This document shows positions 59,027 through 64,000 of a DNA stretch of 64,000 nt, one piece after another; within the stretch, counting starts at the first letter, position 1, and each line of letters opens with the position of its first letter. Position numbers and translations under genes: made by a program. The stretch spans positions 148,695-212,694 of the forward strand of contig JAMPGZ010000002.1 in assembly GCA_023663655.1 (NCBI GenBank), written 5' to 3'. Below the pieces are notes generated by a model, which searched no databases, had not been told where the DNA came from, and was given only the letters and a program-made list of their open reading frames with translations. This DNA comes from Lachnospiraceae bacterium (GTDB lineage Bacteria; Bacteroidota; Bacteroidia; Bacteroidales; Muribaculaceae).

Positions 59027-60874
59027 ATGAAATCAATACTCAAAATCGCTATGACTATTGCCGCCATCCCTTTTTCCTGCTTAACGGGAATCGAGGCTGC
59101 CGCTTCGGATGGAGTAAAAGTGGAACATCTCGGCACCAATAATACACTTGTGAGGGTGGAGGGGGATGGAAAGTATCTTCTTCTTCCGGTTCAGGAGGCA
59201 TACGACGATGCTACTGTTAATGTGGTGGTCGACGGAAAGCTTGACCGGACGATATACGTGCGTCTTGCCAAATCAAAGGTTGACTATTCGATGCCACTGG
59301 ACTTGTCGCCATATAAAGGCCATGATGTGGTTTTGAACATCATTACCTCGCAGAACCGCTCGACAGTGAGAGAGGCTAAGGAGGATGCCTGCTGGAATAA
59401 TTTCCGGCTTGCTGACTCCATCACTGTGGACTATACGGAGAAATACCGTCCGGCATTCCACCACACTCCCGAGTACGGGTGGATGAACGACCCCAACGGG
59501 ATGTTTTACAAGGATGGCAAGTGGCATCTGTATTATCAGTGGAATCCATACGGCTCAAAATGGCAGAACATGACGTGGGGGCATTCTTCCTCCGATGACC
59601 TCGTCAACTGGGAGCATCACGGCACCGCGATAGAGCCCAACGGCTTGGGTTCTGTGTTCAGCGGAAGTTCAGCCATTGACAAGGAGAACAGCGCGGGGTA
59701 TGGCAAGGATGCAGTCATCGCCATGTACACATCGGCAGGAGCAAGCCAGGTGCAAAGTCTCGCATACAGCCATGACAACGGGGTTACGTTCACAATCTAT
59801 CCCGGAAATCCGGTGATCACGCTTGAAAGCGAAGCCCGTGACCCTAATATGTTCTGGAATCCCGACACGAAGCAATGGACGCTTATTCTGGCTCATGCGC
59901 TTGATCATGAAATGCTGATATTCACGTCGCCCGACATGAAGGAGTGGACGCTTCAGAGCAGTTTCGGCAAGGGGCTTGGCGCTCAAGACGGAGTGTGGGA
60001 GTGTCCTGACCTTTTTGAATTGCCGGTCGAGGGTACCGATCAGAAGAAGTGGGTGTTGCTATGCAATATAAACCCCGGCGGTCCGTTTGGCGGCAGCGGA
60101 ATCCAATATTTCACAGGTGACTTTGACGGCAAGAGTTTCCATGCCGACACTGACGGGGAGGGTAAAGTTCCGACAAAATGGCTTGACCATGGCAAGGACA
60201 ATTACGCGCTCGTGAGCTGGAGCGATGCTCCCGATAATCGCCGCACTGCAATCGGCTGGATGAGCAACTGGCAATATGCCGCCGAGGTGCCGACAAAGCA
60301 ATTCCGATCGGCTAATACGCTTCCACGTGAAATCAGTTTGTTCACAGCCGCTGACGGCAACATTTATGCTGCGTCAACTCCATCGCCTGAACTTACCGCG
60401 CTTCGCGGTAAAATGACCGCCAACACAAAGTCGGTCAGCGTGAACAAAAAGGGGAAAACAATCCTCCTTCCGGCGGAGAATGACGGAATTTGTGAAATAA
60501 TAATGGATGTGGAGCCCGGCAAGGCTGATTCCGTGTCATTGACTTTCTGCAATGACAAAGGAGAAAAGACGGTTTTGACATATTGCCCGTCGGAAGAGAC
60601 ATTGTCATTTGACCGCCGGGAGAGTGGCATAGTCGATTTCAGCCAGGACTTTCCGGCAGTCACCACAGCCCCGACATTCAACGGCGGCGAAACTCTGCCT
60701 CTGCGCATCTACGTGGACCGTGCAAGCATGGAAGTATTTGCCAACGGCGGCAGAAGCTCAATGACCAATCTCGTGTTTCCCACAAGCCCATATAACAAGA
60801 TTGTGGTAAATGCCGAGGGTGGCAATGCCAAAATAAAGAATCTGAAAATTTACTCTATAAACGCTAAAAATTAA
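59027..60874 (+). CDS. GH32 family fructan hydrolase (inulinase/levanase type)
   Basis: A 615-residue secreted enzyme that releases fructose from fructans or sucrose. After the signal peptide comes an N-terminal beta-sandwich extension (about 30-140), the five-bladed catalytic propeller with nucleophile Asp155 in GWMNDPNGMFY, Asp272 in EARDPNMFW and acid/base Glu325 in WECPDLFELP, and the C-terminal GH32 beta-sandwich with RIYVDRASMEVFANGG. No acidic lipoprotein signal, so a periplasmic exo-acting enzyme is most likely. First gene of an operon with permease and fructokinase (gaps of 7 and 9 bp). It is the only GH32 in the visible locus. Confidence 0.94.
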   Translation: MKSILKIAMTIAAIPFSCLTGIEAAASDGVKVEHLGTNNTLVRVEGDGKYLLLPVQEAYDDATVNVVVDGKLDRTIYVRLAKSKVDYSMPLDLSPYKGHDVVLNIITSQNRSTVREAKEDACWNNFRLADSITVDYTEKYRPAFHHTPEYGWMNDPNGMFYKDGKWHLYYQWNPYGSKWQNMTWGHSSSDDLVNWEHHGTAIEPNGLGSVFSGSSAIDKENSAGYGKDAVIAMYTSAGASQVQSLAYSHDNGVTFTIYPGNPVITLESEARDPNMFWNPDTKQWTLILAHALDHEMLIFTSPDMKEWTLQSSFGKGLGAQDGVWECPDLFELPVEGTDQKKWVLLCNINPGGPFGGSGIQYFTGDFDGKSFHADTDGEGKVPTKWLDHGKDNYALVSWSDAPDNRRTAIGWMSNWQYAAEVPTKQFRSANTLPREISLFTAADGNIYAASTPSPELTALRGKMTANTKSVSVNKKGKTILLPAENDGICEIIMDVEPGKADSVSLTFCNDKGEKTVLTYCPSEETLSFDRRESGIVDFSQDFPAVTTAPTFNGGETLPLRIYVDRASMEVFANGGRSSMTNLVFPTSPYNKIVVNAEGGNAKIKNLKIYSINAKN

Positions 60875-60881
60875 ATAACCG

Positions 60882-62069
60882 ATGGAAAATACTTATAACC
60901 TCGTTAATGACAGGAAGGGGCAAATCATGCAGATGATTCCGGTGATGCTCTGCTTCTTCGCAATGGGCTTCGTGGATCTTGTGGGCACGGCTTCCAATTA
61001 TGTTCAGAAGGATCTGGGGCTGACCGATTCGCAGGCAAATCTTTTCCCGTCGCTCGTGTTCTTCTGGTTTCTGATATTCTCAGTGCCCACCGGGATGCTG
61101 ATGAATAAAATAGGCAGAAAGAAAACAGTTCTGATAAGCCTTGTCATCACTGCCGTGTCACTTATCATTCCTGTGACGGGCGACAGTTATGCGGTGATGT
61201 TGATAGCATTCTCTCTTCTCGGCATCGGCAACGCTATAATGCAGACCTCGCTCAATCCACTTGTGACAAACCTCATAAGCGGAGATAAGCTGGCATCCAC
61301 GCTGACTTTCGGTCAATTTGTGAAGGCGATTGCGTCATTTCTCGCTCCGATTCTCGCGGCGTGGGGAGCCACGACTTATTTCCCGACTTTCGGTCTTGGA
61401 TGGCGTGCTCTGTTTGCTATCTATGCCGTGGTGAGTTTTCTGTCGATTTCGCTGCTTGCAGCAACCCCGATACAGGAGGAGCGTCCCGACAAGGCATCGG
61501 GAATAGGGGAGTGCATAAAGTTGTTGGGCAGACCGTTCATTCTGCTCTGCTTCCTCGGAATCATGTGCCATGTGGGAATCGATGTGGGGACTAACACCAC
61601 CGCTCCGAAAATCATCATGGAGCGTCTCGGGCTTCCGCTTGAAGAGGCAGGATTCGCTACAGGCATATATTTCATCTTCCGCACTGCCGGGTGCTTCTTA
61701 GGGGCGTTTATCCTCCGCTCGATGTCGCCGAAATTGTTCTTTGGCATCAGTGTGCTGATGATGCTTGTGGCAATGGTGATGCTCTTTGTGTGCAGTTCCT
61801 TGACCCCTATCTATATCGGTATCGCTCTTATCGGTTTTGGCAATTCCAATGTGTTTTCCGTGATTTTCTCTCAGGCTCTTGTATATGCTCCAAATGAGAA
61901 AAACGAGGTTTCGGGACTGATGATCATGGGACTGTTCGGAGGCACGATTTTCCCGCTTGCGATGGGTTATGCCGCTGACGCGGTGGGACAGATTGGCGCC
62001 ATCGCAGTGATGACCATAGGGGTGGTTTATTTGTTATACTATACATTAAGAATTAAAAACATTAAATAA
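60882..62069 (+). CDS. MFS monosaccharide (probably fructose) permease
   Basis: A 395-residue inner-membrane transporter of the fucose/glucose-galactose permease branch, about 12 helices. Marks include MGFVDLVGTASNYVQKDLGLTD in helix 1, the MFS loop MNKIGRKKTV after helix 2, ALLGIG-like LIAFSLLGIGNAIMQTSLNPLV in helix 4, and GLFGGTIFPLAMGYAAD near the end. Between GH32 and fructokinase it should bring free fructose into the cytoplasm, like BT1758 of the B. thetaiotaomicron fructan locus. Sugar specificity is from context. Confidence 0.9.
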   Translation: MENTYNLVNDRKGQIMQMIPVMLCFFAMGFVDLVGTASNYVQKDLGLTDSQANLFPSLVFFWFLIFSVPTGMLMNKIGRKKTVLISLVITAVSLIIPVTGDSYAVMLIAFSLLGIGNAIMQTSLNPLVTNLISGDKLASTLTFGQFVKAIASFLAPILAAWGATTYFPTFGLGWRALFAIYAVVSFLSISLLAATPIQEERPDKASGIGECIKLLGRPFILLCFLGIMCHVGIDVGTNTTAPKIIMERLGLPLEEAGFATGIYFIFRTAGCFLGAFILRSMSPKLFFGISVLMMLVAMVMLFVCSSLTPIYIGIALIGFGNSNVFSVIFSQALVYAPNEKNEVSGLMIMGLFGGTIFPLAMGYAADAVGQIGAIAVMTIGVVYLLYYTLRIKNIK

Positions 62070-62078
62070 AATCATATC

Positions 62079-62957
62079 ATGAAAGGAATCGTAGTAGGCA
62101 TGGGAGAAGCCCTGTGGGATGTTCTTCCGGAAGGAAAGAAGATAGGTGGCGCGCCGGCAAATTTCGCGTATCATGTGTCGCAATTCGGATTGCCGAGTTG
62201 TGTGGTGAGCGCGGTTGGCGATGATGCTCTCGGACATGAGATTATTGAAAACTTCACATCGAAGGGTCTTACTCACCAGATAGAGACAGTGCCTTATCCC
62301 ACCGGAACCGTTCAGGTGGAAATAGATCAGGCGGGTATTCCCCAATATGAGATCAAGGAAAATGTGGCATGGGACAATATTCCATATACAGTGAAACTTG
62401 AGGCACTTGCCGAGAGGACCAAGGCGGTGTGTTTCGGCTCGCTCGCGCAGCGGAATGTGGTGTCGAGAAACACCATCAACCGCTTTCTTGACGCGATTCC
62501 GGCAGAGAATGACCCACTGGTGGTGTTTGACGTAAATCTTCGCCAAGGTTTCTACAACAAGGAGATTTTGTGCAACTCGATGAAGCGTTGCAACATTCTG
62601 AAGATAAATGATGAGGAACTCGTGACGGTGAGCCGAATGTTTGGCTATCCCGGAATCGATCTTCAGGACAAATGCTGGATTCTTCTCGGGAAATATAATC
62701 TTAAGATGCTGATACTCACTTGCGGCATTAACGGCAGCTATGTTTTCACTCCGGGCAATGTGTCGTTTCAGCCGACACCCAAGGTTGAAGTCGCCGATAC
62801 GGTTGGAGCCGGAGATTCTTTCACGGCGGCATTTATTGCCAGTGTCTTAAAGGGTAAATCGGTTGCCGAGGCTCACTCACGCGCCGTTCAGACATCGGCT
62901 TATGTATGCACGAAGATGGGCGCGATGCCTATACTTCCTGCCGAGCTTACGGATTGA
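62079..62957 (+). CDS. PfkB-family fructokinase
   Basis: A 292-residue sugar kinase. N-terminal GMGEALWDVLPEGKKIGGAPANFAYHVSQFG is the substrate-binding region of fructokinases (GGAPANFA), and DTVGAGDSFTAAFI near 240-254 holds the catalytic base Asp246 and the anion hole. It makes fructose-6-phosphate from imported fructose, the last step of the pathway in this operon. It follows the permease by 9 bp. Ribokinase-type specificity is less likely given GGAPANFA and the GH32 neighbour. Confidence 0.92.
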   Translation: MKGIVVGMGEALWDVLPEGKKIGGAPANFAYHVSQFGLPSCVVSAVGDDALGHEIIENFTSKGLTHQIETVPYPTGTVQVEIDQAGIPQYEIKENVAWDNIPYTVKLEALAERTKAVCFGSLAQRNVVSRNTINRFLDAIPAENDPLVVFDVNLRQGFYNKEILCNSMKRCNILKINDEELVTVSRMFGYPGIDLQDKCWILLGKYNLKMLILTCGINGSYVFTPGNVSFQPTPKVEVADTVGAGDSFTAAFIASVLKGKSVAEAHSRAVQTSAYVCTKMGAMPILPAELTD

Positions 62958-63253
62958 TAAATGGATTATCAGTGTCCGGCAAAATCAAGATAAGGGTTTA
63001 GGCAATAAACCTGAATCAAGTGAACTAAGTGCCGTCAGGCGCGGGGCTGTTCCTATTCCCGACTTTGCTTCGCTACAGTCGTGGATAGGGACAGCTGTAT
63101 TTGTCAAAATTATTTTGCCGTTTCACGGCAGCAAGTCCCTGTTCTGAGAATGGATAGGGGATATTCAATATTTTATTGATGGAATGACTTGCAAAAGGCT
63201 GCATGGGATGAGTGGAATTTTTTCGGTTATGATTTATTTTGTGGTCGGCAGAG
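62958..63253. other. Gene-free stretch after the fructokinase gene
   Basis: 296 bp between convergent genes. Apart from the palindrome at 63047-63094 I see no gene and no clear terminator. Confidence 0.5.
63047..63094. repeat. 18-bp imperfect palindrome (hairpin)
   Basis: Arms 63047-63064 and 63077-63094 (starting CTGTTCCTATTCC and ending GGATAGGGACAG) pair with two G-U-type positions and one mismatch around the centre TTGCTTCGCTAC. No T-run follows, so a terminator is not obvious; it may be a dispersed palindromic repeat. Confidence 0.55.
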
Positions 63254-64000
63254 TCAATTCCTCATTGGTTTAAGCAGATAAAAACAGCTCGTACTGATGT
63301 AATTGCGGATGTATGGAATTTTTGAGATGTAATCAGGTATTTTCCGTGGAGTTAATCCGTATTTAGTTTCATAATGGGGATTTATGAGATAGAGACTTCT
63401 ATCGGCGATATTCCATTGGAATATAATCTTTTCAAATCTCTCGATGGTGATGCTTGTGCTGCGTATGGACAACAATTCTTTGATTGTTTCAGCTGATTCT
63501 CCTGCACGGTTGAGGATATGCTTGTATATTTTATGTGGGAGAAGGTGGATGAATGGGGTTCTTGAAAGCAATCTGTTCCGGCTTATTTGTTGATGACCCC
63601 CAAATGGCATCTGCCAGGCAGGAAAGGCTATGAATAATACTCCATCATCTTTGATAAATGAACGGGCAGTGTCGAGTAGAGCCTGTTTGTCGGCAATATG
63701 TTCGATTACATCATGGCATATAATTATGTCGAACCGGCGATTATATTCTGTTATGTTGAAAATATTGTCGCAAATGAATGTTCCGTGAAGATTTTCTTGT
63801 GTGAAAAACCGTTTTGCTTCCTTTATGCGGGTCTCAGAAATATCTACACCTGAAGTGTAGCATCCGAGTCGGGCAAACGGCAACAGATTGCCACCTTCGC
63901 CACAACCGATTTCAAGAACGGATATATCTTCGTTGATATCATGACACTGCATGATATATGGTATAAAGTATTTCTCACTTGTTTTGGCAAGTTCTTTGAA
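63254..64000 (-). CDS. SAM-dependent methyltransferase (class I), partial at the right edge
   Basis: The gene reads leftward; the frame stays open to base 64000 (FKELAKTSEKYFIPYIMQC before the first internal Met), so the true start lies outside and at least 248 residues are encoded. SAM motif I is SVLEIGCGEGGNLLPFARLG, motif II TSGVDISETRIKEA, then FDIIICHDVIEHIADKQALLD. The C-terminal part (GGHQQISRNRLLSRTPFIHLLP) resembles methyltransferases near polysaccharide and glycosyltransferase clusters. Substrate unknown. Rather AT-rich compared with the fructan genes. Confidence 0.82.
   Translation of the reverse strand, partial: FKELAKTSEKYFIPYIMQCHDINEDISVLEIGCGEGGNLLPFARLGCYTSGVDISETRIKEAKRFFTQENLHGTFICDNIFNITEYNRRFDIIICHDVIEHIADKQALLDTARSFIKDDGVLFIAFPAWQMPFGGHQQISRNRLLSRTPFIHLLPHKIYKHILNRAGESAETIKELLSIRSTSITIERFEKIIFQWNIADRSLYLINPHYETKYGLTPRKIPDYISKIPYIRNYISTSCFYLLKPMRN

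Overview
The window looks like chromosome from a gut Bacteroidales bacterium, most likely a Muribaculaceae-type genome. Reasons: two polysaccharide utilization loci (PULs) with SusC/SusD pairs, two hybrid two-component systems (HTCS), lipoproteins with an acidic stretch after the lipobox cysteine, a BspA-type leucine-rich-repeat protein, and promoters that fit the Bacteroidetes pattern TTTG-N19-21-TAnnTTTG. The family assignment is inference. There is no IS element, phage or CRISPR array. Both ends cut through genes (a GH31 enzyme at the left, a methyltransferase at the right).

Region 1 (1-16.4 kb) is a PUL: GH31 lipoprotein, HTCS, SusC, SusD, two large surface glycan-binding lipoproteins and a BACON-GH5 endoglucanase. 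This set resembles known xyloglucan loci. Region 2 (16.5-22.1 kb) has a lactaldehyde-reductase-type alcohol dehydrogenase, an aquaporin, and a tight MBOAT/SGNH/SGNH/beta-barrel operon that probably acylates a surface glycan. Region 3 (22.2-32.1 kb) has two GH88/GH105 hydrolases around a ComM/YifB gene, a nucleoside kinase with a ThrRS-like N-terminus, an overlapping XRE-S24 regulator / LRR protein / trmB trio, and an ApbC-type P-loop protein.

Region 4 (32.3-44.8 kb) has an AT-rich beta-propeller lipoprotein, a TonB-dependent receptor, an LtaS-like phosphoglycerol transferase, a PAP2 phosphatase, then a compact group: a membrane-anchored pseudokinase, a GNAT protein, a GH3-type acyl-amido synthetase and an alkaline phosphatase. 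pyrH-frr follows. Region 5 (44.9-47.4 kb) holds ribF between two arrays of palindromic repeats whose short hairpins share a GTA/TAC loop; a 64-bp tandem repeat beside ribF carries its likely -7 promoter element. Region 6 has a PepSY-like lipoprotein, cysK, purB and two tRNA-Val genes.

Region 7 (51-63 kb) is a compact fructan PUL: SusD, SusC, an HTCS with a LacI-like periplasmic sugar sensor, GH32 fructanase, MFS sugar permease and fructokinase. The SusC and GH32 promoters share sequence blocks, and both PULs show direct repeats with a 21-22 bp period upstream of susC, good candidates for HTCS operators. The most unusual items are the pseudokinase operon, the GTA-loop hairpin family and the shared PUL operator blocks.
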